Origin: Pedobacter roseus
GTDB taxonomy: Bacteria > Bacteroidota > Bacteroidia > Sphingobacteriales > Sphingobacteriaceae
Length of the DNA: 64,000 nt
Direction of reading: 5' to 3'
Assembly: GCF_014395225.1 (NCBI RefSeq)
Contig: NZ_CP060723.1
Coordinates: 2,914,001-2,978,000 of the forward strand
Part shown: in pieces, positions 1-8,299 of the stretch
Layout: each line of letters begins with the position of its first letter
How positions within the stretch are numbered: position 1 is the first letter of the stretch
The notes under the pieces: generated by a model
Database searches by the model: none
What the model saw: only the letters and a program-made list of their open reading frames with translations
Told to the model about the DNA's origin: nothing
Translations under genes and position numbers: made by a program

Positions 1-245
1 ACGGCAGCCGGAGCCATTACCGGTGTTTTTTGTCCGCATTTCCAGCAGATCCTGGTGGCTTTAGCCAATAAATAAGGTTTCCTGACAATGCAATCTAAAC
101 GCCCTGAAGGGATCCATTTTGCAAAACGATTGATATCTGCAATGTGATCGGGAATAACCCACTTTTTGATTTCAATAAGCCAGTAAGCCCCGAGCGCTTT
201 GGCCTCGTCTTTATCAGCAAAGGGAACGTTTAGGATATAAGGCAT
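1..245 (-). CDS. DUF5710 domain protein with zinc ribbon, C-terminus beyond window
   Basis: The minus-strand reading frame opens with ATG at 245-243 and stays open to the window edge, giving 81 residues. The N-terminus (MPYILNVPFADKDEAKALGA, then a Trp/Lys-rich stretch ending KKWVIP) matches the DUF5710 pattern, a short module in which a protein adjusts 'aKalGarWd..kkWyvP'. C67 and C70 in CWKCG look like half of a zinc ribbon whose other half would lie outside the window. DUF5710 often sits at the end of DNA-primase-like or mobile-element proteins, but here it is N-terminal, so function stays open. The open plus-strand frame over bases 1-75 is its antisense shadow. Confidence 0.7.
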   Translation of the reverse strand, partial: MPYILNVPFADKDEAKALGAYWLIEIKKWVIPDHIADINRFAKWIPSGRLDCIVRKPYLLAKATRICWKCGQKTPVMAPAA

Positions 246-324
246 GGTTTGGTTTAAGCTTGCAGGACGAAAATAATTAAAAACTATCTATTACTAAAGG
301 GGAATTTTATGTTATGAAAATGTT

Positions 325-379
325 TATTGGTCATTGGTCTATTCGTCATTGGTCATTAGTTAATTGGTCATTAGTTAGT
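325..379. repeat. short degenerate tandem repeat, TTGGTCATTAG-like
   Basis: Four imperfect copies of TTGGTCATTrG lie between the DUF5710 gene and the dehydrogenase. No coding potential is seen. The rest of the 246-579 gap holds only the direct repeats listed next and AT-rich DNA. Confidence 0.6.
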
Positions 380-500
380 ATGGTGCCCATGGCAAAGTGG
401 AAATTTTAAACGCAAAGCATGCAAAGCGGAATGCGCAGGGTATGCAATTTGAGTCTCTCTATCATCCATCTAACATCATCCATTTTACATTTTTCGAGCT

Positions 501-535
501 GTACAACAAAACATATTGGACCGTACAACAAAACA
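501..535. promoter_or_regulatory. 13-bp direct repeat 22 bp apart, candidate operator
   Basis: GTACAACAAAACA occurs exactly at 501-513 and again at 523-535. The start-to-start distance is 22 bp, about two helical turns. It ends 44 bp before the dehydrogenase ATG at 580. AraC-family activators commonly bind same-face direct repeats next to the -35 region, and an AraC-type gene follows the dehydrogenase. The regulator assignment is inferred. Confidence 0.45.
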
Positions 536-579
536 GCAACTTCAATTAATCATCAACTTTGTGCTATAAAATAAAGAAC

Positions 580-1410
580 ATGAAAAAGACCATATTAATT
601 ACCGGAGCATCATCAGGTATCGGAAAAACAAGCGCTAAACATTTCGCCGCTCATGGCTGGAATGTCATTGCCACCATGCGCAATCCTGAAAAAGAGCAGG
701 ATTTAATCCATAATGAAAGTATCTTCATTACTAAACTTGATGTACAAAAACAAGAAACCATTCAATCGGCCATACAGCAGGGAATAGAAAAATTTGGCGG
801 TATAGATGTACTGGTAAACAATGCAGGTTATGGCGAATTCGGGATTTTTGAGGCAACGCCCGAAGAACAGGTAAGAACACAATTCGACATTAATGTTTTT
901 GGCGTGATGGACACCATCCGGGCTATTCTTCCCCATTTTAGGGAGAAAAAATCGGGTACCATTATCAACATCAGCTCTGGAGCAGGTAAATTTACACTGC
1001 CATTAATTTCGCTGTATGCTGCTTCAAAATTTGCGTTAGAAGGTTTTTCAGAATCTTTATCATTCGAACTTGCCGACCTTAACATCGGGGTAAAAATTGT
1101 AGAGCCTGGTGGTACTACTACTAACTTTAGTGCAGTAAGCGGCGAAAAATTCTCAGGCAAACCGGTAATCGAAGATTACAATCATTTTATTGGGGCAGCC
1201 GGACAGCTTTTCGCCAGTTTATCTGGCCTGCAATTGGCTACCGCCGAAGAAGTTGCAGCTGCAATTTACGAAGCTGCCACAGATGAGAAAGATACCTTAA
1301 GGTATGTGGTAGGAAACGATGATTTTAAAAAACGCATGGCAAACAGGCAAACATTGTCTGATCAGGATTATGTAAATACGATTAAAGAGAGTTATAAAAA
1401 GTATCTTTAA
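580..1410 (+). CDS. Short-chain dehydrogenase/reductase (SDR)
   Basis: A cytoplasmic NAD(P)-dependent oxidoreductase of the classical SDR family, 276 residues. The Rossmann motif TGASSGIG is at residues 8-15, NNAG at 80-83, the catalytic-region serine in INISSGAG near 132, and the Tyr-x-x-x-Lys pair at Y146/K150. An upstream TTG at 559 would add seven residues, but the ATG at 580 starts directly with the beta-strand MKKTILITG and is preferred. The substrate cannot be read from the sequence. Possible partners are the AraC-type regulator gene 160 bp downstream on the same strand and the 13-bp direct repeats upstream. The family is secure and the specificity unknown. Confidence 0.9.
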   Translation: MKKTILITGASSGIGKTSAKHFAAHGWNVIATMRNPEKEQDLIHNESIFITKLDVQKQETIQSAIQQGIEKFGGIDVLVNNAGYGEFGIFEATPEEQVRTQFDINVFGVMDTIRAILPHFREKKSGTIINISSGAGKFTLPLISLYAASKFALEGFSESLSFELADLNIGVKIVEPGGTTTNFSAVSGEKFSGKPVIEDYNHFIGAAGQLFASLSGLQLATAEEVAAAIYEAATDEKDTLRYVVGNDDFKKRMANRQTLSDQDYVNTIKESYKKYL

Positions 1411-1429
1411 GAAAAAATCTGTCATTCTG

Positions 1430-1556
1430 AGAAATTCAACGCGTGATCGTCATTTCGGGCGAACCCGATAGCTATCGGGTGCAACAAAGTCGAGAAATCT
1501 ATTTAGATAGATCTCTCCTCTCCGCCATGCTCCGGTCGAGATGACGATCGATTTAT
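1430..1556. repeat. Dispersed intergenic repeat with 18-bp perfect palindrome
   Basis: The gap between the dehydrogenase and the regulator holds ACCCGATAGCTATCGGGT (1463-1480), a perfect palindrome. Downstream is a second inverted segment around AAATCTATTTAGATAGAT and the words 'gtcgagatgacgatcgatttataaa'. The palindrome core and the 'gaaatgacgattta' tail recur at 4681-4776 and 5105-5199, so this is one repeat family. Confidence 0.65.
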
Positions 1557-1569
1557 AAAATACAACAAT

Positions 1570-2364
1570 ATGAACGAATCAATGGCCAGCTCCTGCCACT
1601 ACCAGCCTACCATTTCGGCCGAGCAGTTTATTCCGGAGCATATCTTTATTTATATCGTTGCAGGTTCCATTTCATTTTATGATGGGAATAAAGAATATCA
1701 TCTAAAAAATGGTGATTATTGTTTTGCGAAAAGAAACAGTTTAGCCAGGTATTTTAAAAAAGGCCCGGAAGGTGGTGAATTTAAAACGGTTTCTACCTTT
1801 TTAAACCAGGATTTTTTAAAAGCTTTTCAAAAAGAATACGGTTATCATGAAGAAGTTTCTTCCATAAACAGTGCAATTATCCCACTCGAGCCCAATCTGC
1901 TATTTGCAAATTATGTACAGTCGGTAAGTCCTTATATCCAAAGCACCGATACCGAAAGCATCGAACTGATGTTCCTGAAGAAAAAAGAGCTGGTACTGCT
2001 CTTGCTTAAAACCAACCCGGAACTTCGGAATGTGATCTTCGATTTCAGCGAACCCGGAAAAATCGACCTGGAATCTTTTATGAACAGGAACTTCAAATTT
2101 AATGTAAGCATAGAGCGTTTTGCCTACCTTACGGGGAGAAGTATTTCGGGTTTTAAACGCGATTTTGAAAAAACTTTTAAAGAAGCGCCTAGGCGCTGGC
2201 TGATCCAAAAACGTTTACAGGAAGCGCATTTCCTGATCCAGAAGAAAAAACAGAAACCCACAGAGGTTTACCTCCAGGTAGGTTTCGAAGACCTTTCGCA
2301 CTTTTCTTTTGCCTTTAAAAAAGCATTTGGGATGGCACCGTCGGTACTTTTGCATTCACAATAA
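1570..2364 (+). CDS. AraC-family transcriptional regulator
   Basis: 264 residues. The N-terminal half is a cupin-like sensor (IYIVAGSISFYDGNKEYHLK, then GDYCFAKRN). The C-terminal ~100 residues form the AraC double helix-turn-helix: the first helix pair around FNVSIERFAYLTGRSISGFK and the second around KPTEVYLQVGFEDLSHFSFA, followed by FKKAFGMAPS. It probably controls the adjacent dehydrogenase, since such regulators usually act on a neighbour and the direct repeats at 501-535 offer a site. The ligand is unknown. A later in-frame ATG (codon 5) is possible, but ATG 1570 keeps the full sensor domain. Confidence 0.9.
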   Translation: MNESMASSCHYQPTISAEQFIPEHIFIYIVAGSISFYDGNKEYHLKNGDYCFAKRNSLARYFKKGPEGGEFKTVSTFLNQDFLKAFQKEYGYHEEVSSINSAIIPLEPNLLFANYVQSVSPYIQSTDTESIELMFLKKKELVLLLLKTNPELRNVIFDFSEPGKIDLESFMNRNFKFNVSIERFAYLTGRSISGFKRDFEKTFKEAPRRWLIQKRLQEAHFLIQKKKQKPTEVYLQVGFEDLSHFSFAFKKAFGMAPSVLLHSQ

Positions 2365-2465
2365 TTTTGAAGAAACTGTATTTATACCTGATCAAATTTG
2401 ATATCAATTATTAAATTAAGATATTAGTATGATATGATTGCAAGTTGACCGATCAGCAATAAAAA

Positions 2466-3314
2466 ATGAGCACCTATTACAGCGAGCTTTCTGTTCCAGA
2501 CCGTTATCACGGCTATATCCAAAAATTCTGGACACTCAACAATATACCGAATCCCTTTTACACGCCAGTTAAATATGCGCTTCCGAATGGTTACTGTACA
2601 ATCGTTTTTATTGACGGGAATGGTGTTTCTTTAAAAATTGAAGATCAGTTAATTAACTTACAGGCAGGCATTTATCTTGCAGGGCAAATGACCAGGCGCG
2701 TTGGCATTACCTTATCACCGCATACAAGGGCCGTAATGGCTCAGGTAAAACCATGGCTGCCTGCACTTATTACCAATTTCCCGATGAAAGAGCTCGTCAA
2801 CAATGTAATCAGTTTGGAATACCTAAATCTAAAACTGTATAACAGGCTGTTGAATGTAAACCAGGCTGCACCAGAGTTTGTAGCAGCAGAACTCTATAAA
2901 AACCTGCAAATTTATCTGCAAAGAAATGCCAATACTTCGCTAATTCAATGGGCTTTCAACCAGCTCGAAAAGCTACCTGCTCAGGAACAGCGCGTTGCCA
3001 ACCTGGTATTGCCATCAGGATATACCCAACGCCGTATCGAACAGAAATTCAAAGAACTTGTTGGGCCTACTGCAAAAGAGATTCAGCAGATTTTGCAGTT
3101 CAGGAAACTTATCGATGAACTTGATCAGTTTCAATCACGTGGTTATTTAAGTGCGCTTGCCCACCGCCATGGTTATTACGACCAGTCTCACTTTATCAGG
3201 TCTTATCAGCGCATTATGAACGAAGTACCTTCCCTCTTTGATCAGAGTGGTTACATTTTACCTGCATCGGGGCATTTCGGTTTTTTACAATCTTCTCAGC
3301 TGGCCGATCTGTAA
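2466..3314 (+). CDS. AraC-family regulator with DUF6597-like N-terminus
   Basis: 282 residues. The N-terminal part starts YYSELSVPDRYHGYIQKFWT and has a proline-rich cupin-like segment (LPNGYCTIVF, GIYLAGQMT), resembling the DUF6597 sensor found in Bacteroidota AraC regulators. The C-terminus has the second AraC helix-turn-helix, SALAHRHGYYDQSHFIRSYQ, with the usual Asp-Gln-Ser-His-Phe contact motif. The serine hydrolase gene starts 28 bp downstream on the same strand, so the two are probably co-transcribed. The gap from the previous gene (2365-2465) is AT-rich and likely holds the promoter. The ligand is not evident. Confidence 0.88.
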   Translation: MSTYYSELSVPDRYHGYIQKFWTLNNIPNPFYTPVKYALPNGYCTIVFIDGNGVSLKIEDQLINLQAGIYLAGQMTRRVGITLSPHTRAVMAQVKPWLPALITNFPMKELVNNVISLEYLNLKLYNRLLNVNQAAPEFVAAELYKNLQIYLQRNANTSLIQWAFNQLEKLPAQEQRVANLVLPSGYTQRRIEQKFKELVGPTAKEIQQILQFRKLIDELDQFQSRGYLSALAHRHGYYDQSHFIRSYQRIMNEVPSLFDQSGYILPASGHFGFLQSSQLADL

Positions 3315-3341
3315 ATTTGCTGCAGATTAAAATATGATTAC

Positions 3342-4535
3342 ATGAAAAAATGGAAGTTTATATGGATAGGTTTGCTTGTATTAACCTGTAATAATATTGC
3401 ATGGAGTCAAAGCAAAGCACAATTGCTAAGCAAATCACTGCAGGGTTTGTATGAAAAAGATAGTTTGCCCGGTATGTCGGTGGTATTGGTTGATGCCCAT
3501 AAAATCGTCTACCAGCATAATTTTGGTTATGCCAACATGGAGCAACATACAAAATACAGCAGCCATAGTATACAGAATATCGGTTCGGTAAGTAAAACCT
3601 TTATTGCAGTGGCCCTGATGAAAGCTGTAGAACTGGGTTACTTTAACCTCGATGCTGATATCAACACCATACTTCCATTTAAAATTACTAACCCGAATGC
3701 CCCCAATGGAATCATTACCATCCGCCACCTTAGCAACCACAGCTCTGGCATTGTAGATAATCCTTCTGTTTTCCCCAATGTATATCATTTTGATACCGAT
3801 TTAGCCCCTTTTGATAGTTCTGCTTATAAGGTACTACAGGAACTGGGTTACCGGCAACAGGTTAGCGATAGTGCGCTAGGTAGATTTATGTATGACTATT
3901 TATCTACTGAAGGAAAATATTACCATCAGGAAAATTTCGGAAAGGATGCTCCGGGACTCTCTTCCAGCTACAGCAACATTGCTTCTGCATTGGCGGCTTA
4001 TTTAATCGAAATTAAATCTGGTATGCCTTATGCAGATTTTGTTACGAAATACATTTTAAAACCTCTTGGGATGCCCCATTCTGCATGGAAACTGAATAAA
4101 GCAGATTTAAAAGATTATGCACGGCCATATTATAAGCGCAATGCCGCATTTCCTTATTATCATTTTATTACCTATCCTGAAGGAGGCTTGCGCACCAATA
4201 CGCTCGAACTTAGTAAATATATAATGGCCATGATTAAAGGCTACCATGGAGATGAATCTTTGTTAAAAAATTCTTCCTACAAGACTATGTTTAGCCCGCA
4301 GTTTTCTGCAAATGAACCACCCAAAGGAATCAGTTTAGCAAAACGCAACAAAGGCATTTTTTGGAACCTGTACACTAATGGTACCATTGGCCACGATGGC
4401 GACGACCCTGGTGTGAGTTCTTTTTTATTCTTTAATCCAAAAACAGGGCTCGGTGGAATTTTTATGTGTAATAAATACCTCGAAGATAAAACTGCCATTA
4501 TTAACTTGCTTGTGCAATACACTGATGAAAAATAA
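3342..4535 (+). CDS. Secreted serine hydrolase, class C beta-lactamase fold
   Basis: 397 residues with a Sec signal peptide (MKKWKFIWIGLLVLTCNNIA, cleavage near WSQ). Nucleophile motif S-x-x-K is S82-V-S-K85 in IGSVSKTF. The second element, Y-S-N, is Y210-S-N212 in LSSSYSNIAS. The third motif is replaced by GHDGDDPG near the C-terminus, typical of the penicillin-binding-protein-like/esterase branch (Pfam Beta-lactamase), not true beta-lactamases. It probably acts in the periplasm on a D-amino-acid peptide or ester. It follows the AraC gene by 28 bp. The family is secure. Activity as peptidase, esterase or lactamase is undecided. Confidence 0.85.
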   Translation: MKKWKFIWIGLLVLTCNNIAWSQSKAQLLSKSLQGLYEKDSLPGMSVVLVDAHKIVYQHNFGYANMEQHTKYSSHSIQNIGSVSKTFIAVALMKAVELGYFNLDADINTILPFKITNPNAPNGIITIRHLSNHSSGIVDNPSVFPNVYHFDTDLAPFDSSAYKVLQELGYRQQVSDSALGRFMYDYLSTEGKYYHQENFGKDAPGLSSSYSNIASALAAYLIEIKSGMPYADFVTKYILKPLGMPHSAWKLNKADLKDYARPYYKRNAAFPYYHFITYPEGGLRTNTLELSKYIMAMIKGYHGDESLLKNSSYKTMFSPQFSANEPPKGISLAKRNKGIFWNLYTNGTIGHDGDDPGVSSFLFFNPKTGLGGIFMCNKYLEDKTAIINLLVQYTDEK

Positions 4536-4655
4536 GACATTAAATAAGAGAGCTTAAAAACTTAGACTACATTTTTCACCATATAAGACAGATAAGAAAA
4601 TATAAGACCCAATGCAATAAGAAACATAAGTTTAAATTAAACCTTAATAGTGAAA

Positions 4656-4776
4656 GCATTAAGGTTTCCGCCTGCGCGGGATCCGATAGCTATCGGATAA
4701 CGATCGAATTATAAATACTTTCAAAAGTTAAATTACAATGATTTCTCCACTATGGTTGAAATGACGATTTATCGCA
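4656..4776. repeat. Dispersed intergenic repeat, left copy
   Basis: The copy begins GCATTAAGGT, contains CCTGCGCGGG and the 18-bp palindrome ATCCGATAGCTATCGGAT (4681-4698), and ends near 'gaaatgacgatttatcgca'. It aligns along its length with 5081-5199 in the same orientation. The two copies bracket about 300 bp of non-coding DNA with no recognisable gene. Confidence 0.75.
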
Positions 4777-4989
4777 TCATTAATACGGACAATCCTGTAC
4801 GCCCTGCTACCGGCCTGGCAGATTTCCGCTGGAAAAAGCACGAAAATCTTTGCACTCCTTTTCATACCCCACAGCCCAAGGCAGGATCAAGCGTGCGCGC
4901 AGGGATAAGCAAGGGTAAGAGCCTCGATACTGCAGCAATCAAGATTTTCGTAGCTTTTTACAAGGAAAGATGCAAGCCTTGATTTTTGG

Positions 4990-5015
4990 TTACCTTTTTA
5001 TCAAGAAAAAGGTAA
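4990..5015. repeat. Hairpin TTACCTTTTT / AAAAAGGTAA
   Basis: A perfect 10-bp stem (4990-4999 with 5006-5015) and six-base loop sits between the two copies of the dispersed repeat. No gene ends here to use it as a terminator, so it looks like part of the repeat island. Confidence 0.6.
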
Positions 5016-5080
5016 GAGCCCTTCGGTGGCGGCGAACCGAGGCAAGCCCGAGCATGGGGCAACACAAAAGTATATTAGAT

Positions 5081-5199
5081 GCATTAAGGTTCCTGCCTGC
5101 GCGGGATCCGATAGCTATCGGATGACTAACGCTTTATAAATATTTTCAAAAGGTAGTATAAAGATTTCTCCACTACGGTCGAAATGACGATTTATCGCA
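5081..5199. repeat. Dispersed intergenic repeat, right copy
   Basis: Second copy of the element at 4656-4776, in the same orientation, with palindrome ATCCGATAGCTATCGGAT at 5105-5122. A short shared core (CATTAAGr, then TTCCCGCCTGCGCGGGA-like) also links it to the tandem array at 37.07-37.93 kb. Confidence 0.75.
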
Positions 5200-5272
5200 G
5201 TTTAATTAACGTGAATATCTTACTACTGGCCTATGAAATTTTCGTAGGAAAAGTATGTAAGAATTTCACAAA

Positions 5273-5302
5273 AAAGGGTATCCAAATAATTGAATACCCT
5301 TT
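5273..5302 (-). terminator. Intrinsic terminator of the flavin oxidase operon
   Basis: AAAGGGTAT (5273-5281) pairs with ATACCCTTT (5294-5302) over a 12-base loop. Read on the minus strand the stem is followed by a T run, and it lies 33 bp beyond the oxidase stop codon. Confidence 0.75.
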
Positions 5303-5334
5303 GCTTTATGCGATAATTTTTATCACTTCCTTCC

Positions 5335-7098
5335 CTACCAACCTAAATAATATTTTGGATCCAGCCACACCGGCCTGTCCAGTCCAAAATAATCCTGCAA
5401 CATTTTTTCCGCGACGCAGAATGCACCTTCTACCCAGCCCTGCTGATCAGAATACGCCTCGCCGATAATGTGGATCTGCTCATCATCAACGGGTTTACGC
5501 ATGTATGGCATTACACTTTCTACCGAATAACCTGCCTTCCAGGCATGGTATCCTGCGCCAAAAGGTTCATCTGTCCAATCCCTGAAATAGGTTACATAAG
5601 GCTCTGGGATGGTTACCTCCTGCCCGTGCAGCTCACGCAGCTGGGTCATTAATTCATCTACCATCAGTTTAGTGGCCTGTACACTATCCAGCTGGTGCAA
5701 TTCTTTTAAAGATGCCGATTTGGCTGGTTTTACCTCGAAAAGCAATTTATCATCGGTAAGAGCCTTCCAGAAAGTTTCTGTTTCCATATCGCCATAACTG
5801 CCCAAGAGCATCGAATTGTTCGTTTCCGGATCGGTACCGAAATAATAACACTGCCTCATCGGTAAATCGGTAATCGAGTGACCTGAATCGATGTCCAGAT
5901 CCTTCCACCAGGGGTACTGGAAACCCATTAATATTTTAAAAGCAGGCTCCATAATTACCGAACGGATATTGTAATTGAGGTAAGAATTTTCGTTCACATT
6001 GAAAAAGAAATTCTCCTGATCCAGCAACTCCAGCGATTTTCTCGGCATCGCCAATACCAGTGTATTCGCATACACATTCCATTTGGTATTGGTTTCGAGG
6101 TTTAAAAAAGTGAGCTGGTATTTATGCGTTTCTGTTAAAGGATGCGTTTTGGTGAAAGTAAGCAGTTTATTTTTCGACCAGATGCAGCTGCCTTCATAAT
6201 CGGTATAGGCATTGGCTACCGCATAAGCAATGCTATCATAACCTTCTTCGATGGTTTTGTAAATCGTTCCGGCAGTGAAATCGCCCACCATGTAAGGAAA
6301 AGCTTCTGCCGAGTTCCAGTTGATGGTATTCGAATAATAGCCACCCGCATTAGCTAAAAACTCATAACCTTCCTGCGAAACCTGATCTTTAATTAAATTC
6401 CAGAAACCCAAGTCGTTTACTTTACGCTGATCATAAGGCGAATTAGGAAAATTATATACCAGTTTAGGTTTAATATCGTCCCAGTCTATGCTCGTTAATT
6501 CAAAAGAATAATCGTAGATCGAGGCTCCTTTAATTATTTTTTTACCATAAGTTTCTGCCACATAAGGATCGGCCATTAAAACTTCATATATAATTTTGTT
6601 GAACAACTGATCTGAACTGAAACCGAAATCGTCGTCGTTGAGGTAATAGCGGGTACTCAGTTTTTCTCCAGCTGCCTGCGCAACCGTCCAGGCATCCTGT
6701 TTAAAGTGTTCTTTCCTAAGGTACATAATCAGTTCTGCCGGACTGCCCATAGGAAATGGCACAGGCGTCATTTTATCTTTCAATACTGGTATGCGTTTCG
6801 ATAAATCTGGCTCCGAAAGCGGGTAACCTTCAATTAAAGTGGTTACAATTTCCTGCGAAGTGAGGTAACGCATGCCACCCAGCTCGCCCCAGAAATTCAT
6901 GCCTGGCATAATTACCGATTCTAACCTTCCGCCCAGCTTATCGTTCATGTCAAAGATCTGTACGTCGCTGGCGGCATATTTTTTATCCGTTACCAAACGG
7001 TAAGCAGTATATAAGCCAGAGGTTCCGGCGCCGATAATGGCAACTTCTATTTTTAAATCAGGTTGTTTCCCTGTATTTAAAGGTGTGTTTTTATTCAT
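5335..7098 (-). CDS. Flavin amine oxidase / L-amino-acid oxidase family protein
   Basis: 587 residues of the FAD-dependent amine oxidase superfamily. The N-terminal dinucleotide-binding motif is VAIIGAGTSGLYTAYRL (residues ~19-35), followed by an acidic ribose-binding residue in IFDMNDKLGGR and a GGMRY segment. The C-terminal FAD contact reads IHIIGEAYSDQQGWVEGA, the usual G-E-x-[YF]-S...G-x-x-x-G-A pattern. No signal peptide or membrane segment is seen, so it should be cytoplasmic. It would oxidise an amine or amino acid to imine plus H2O2. The start lies 13 bp after the stop of the sarcosine-oxidase-like gene, so they form a two-gene operon ending at the 5273-5302 terminator. Specificity is unknown; phenylalanine-, tryptophan- or lysine-type L-amino-acid oxidases are all possible. 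Confidence 0.85.
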   Translation of the reverse strand: MNKNTPLNTGKQPDLKIEVAIIGAGTSGLYTAYRLVTDKKYAASDVQIFDMNDKLGGRLESVIMPGMNFWGELGGMRYLTSQEIVTTLIEGYPLSEPDLSKRIPVLKDKMTPVPFPMGSPAELIMYLRKEHFKQDAWTVAQAAGEKLSTRYYLNDDDFGFSSDQLFNKIIYEVLMADPYVAETYGKKIIKGASIYDYSFELTSIDWDDIKPKLVYNFPNSPYDQRKVNDLGFWNLIKDQVSQEGYEFLANAGGYYSNTINWNSAEAFPYMVGDFTAGTIYKTIEEGYDSIAYAVANAYTDYEGSCIWSKNKLLTFTKTHPLTETHKYQLTFLNLETNTKWNVYANTLVLAMPRKSLELLDQENFFFNVNENSYLNYNIRSVIMEPAFKILMGFQYPWWKDLDIDSGHSITDLPMRQCYYFGTDPETNNSMLLGSYGDMETETFWKALTDDKLLFEVKPAKSASLKELHQLDSVQATKLMVDELMTQLRELHGQEVTIPEPYVTYFRDWTDEPFGAGYHAWKAGYSVESVMPYMRKPVDDEQIHIIGEAYSDQQGWVEGAFCVAEKMLQDYFGLDRPVWLDPKYYLGW

Positions 7099-7111
7099 TT
7101 TGAGATGTTTT

Positions 7112-8299
7112 TTAGAATGCTTTAAAATATTTATAACCTAACTGGAAAGGACTGATATCAAAATCGGTGTGTCCGTCTAATACCAGATCGGCCATAACTT
7201 TCCCTAAGAAAGGGGTAAATTTCGCTGCCCATCCTGTGGCGTATAACACAATGTTTTGGTGGTTTGGCACATATTTGGGCGCAAAATCGATCAGCAGTTC
7301 TTTGTTCGGGATTTTACTAAGGGCAATTAAACAGGTTGAAGTATATTCTGGCTCGGTGCTCAAACCTGTCATGTGTTCTTTTACCCATTCAGCTGTATAA
7401 CCCAATTCTTGCGGATTTGGAATCAAGGTTCTGTCGCTGGGTTCTTCAATGGGTTCGATCACGAAATCGGGTGCCACGCGGATGTATTCAGGATGGTCCC
7501 AGTCTACCGAAGGGAAACCATAAAATTGATTGCCATTTTCGCCTATTGCATTTTGGAATACAAACCAGGTTGGGTATTGTATATTGGGATCAGTTTTTTT
7601 AAAATAAGCGGATGACATGTTCCAATAAGTTGCTTCTATTTTGAAATCGAGCAGGTTGATTACACTGTTGATGTAGGGACCGGGGATAATCGACAGTTTT
7701 TTAGTGATGTAAATGCCATTCGGGGTTTCAATTTCGAAAAGTTCACCAATCTGGTTAATCTTAAGCACCGGTGAATTTTCTTCTAACTGAACGGTTTCTT
7801 CTTTTTTGCAAAGGTTCAAAAGCGCTTCGATGGCGGCTTTGAAATTGATGCTGGCGCCATCTGGCTGGAACAATCCGGTATAGGTTTCAGGTAAATTTTT
7901 AAAGTGGTATTTTTCTTCAATTTCTTTTGCCGTAAGCGTAGTGTATGGAACATTTAAGGCTTTTAGCGCGGCTTCTGCTTCAGCAATATTGCCTTCGGTT
8001 GAGTGTACTGTAGGATCTCCAAACCAGAGTGTCCCTACTTTATCCAATAAGGATGTGCCGGTTTCCTTTTCCAGTTCGTCCCAGTAGGGCTGCGCATCTA
8101 AAGCCATCTGTACCATATATTCATCCGGATAAGGAATCCGGAACTGGCGCGATACCCCTGCTGAGCTGCCCAACTGGTTTACGAAAGTAAATTGTTCGAG
8201 TACCAGTGTGGAAGCCTTTCGCTTGCCGAGCTGACAGGCCGTAGCTAAGCCTATGGCGCCTCCGCCAATAACGATTACATCGTAGTTTTCTGTTTTCAT
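7112..8299 (-). CDS. Sarcosine / N-methyltryptophan oxidase family (MSOX-type) flavoenzyme
   Basis: The frame is open to 8410, but ATG 8299 (MKTENYDVIVIGGGAIG) begins directly at the FAD-binding strand; this gives 395 residues, close to the monomeric sarcosine oxidase family. Gly-x-Gly-x-x-Gly is at residues ~12-17. The motif SSAGVSRQFRIPYPDEYMV corresponds to the family segment after the FAD domain. In EYTSTCLIALSKIPNKELLIDF the Cys sits where this family binds FAD covalently. The product would oxidise an N-methyl or secondary amine and release H2O2. It is the first gene of the operon with the amine oxidase and is transcribed away from the tyrosinase pair. Substrate is not evident. Confidence 0.85.
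   Translation of the reverse strand: MKTENYDVIVIGGGAIGLATACQLGKRKASTLVLEQFTFVNQLGSSAGVSRQFRIPYPDEYMVQMALDAQPYWDELEKETGTSLLDKVGTLWFGDPTVHSTEGNIAEAEAALKALNVPYTTLTAKEIEEKYHFKNLPETYTGLFQPDGASINFKAAIEALLNLCKKEETVQLEENSPVLKINQIGELFEIETPNGIYITKKLSIIPGPYINSVINLLDFKIEATYWNMSSAYFKKTDPNIQYPTWFVFQNAIGENGNQFYGFPSVDWDHPEYIRVAPDFVIEPIEEPSDRTLIPNPQELGYTAEWVKEHMTGLSTEPEYTSTCLIALSKIPNKELLIDFAPKYVPNHQNIVLYATGWAAKFTPFLGKVMADLVLDGHTDFDISPFQLGYKYFKAF

Noticed and set aside
3342..4535. True beta-lactamase (antibiotic resistance gene)
   Set aside because: The third motif is HDG instead of KTG, and the sequence is of the general serine-hydrolase type. No resistance function can be claimed.
4752..4982. Open frame of 76 codons within the repeat island
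   Set aside because: It starts inside the dispersed repeat, has no family-like pattern, and its ends coincide with repeat sequence. Treated as non-coding.
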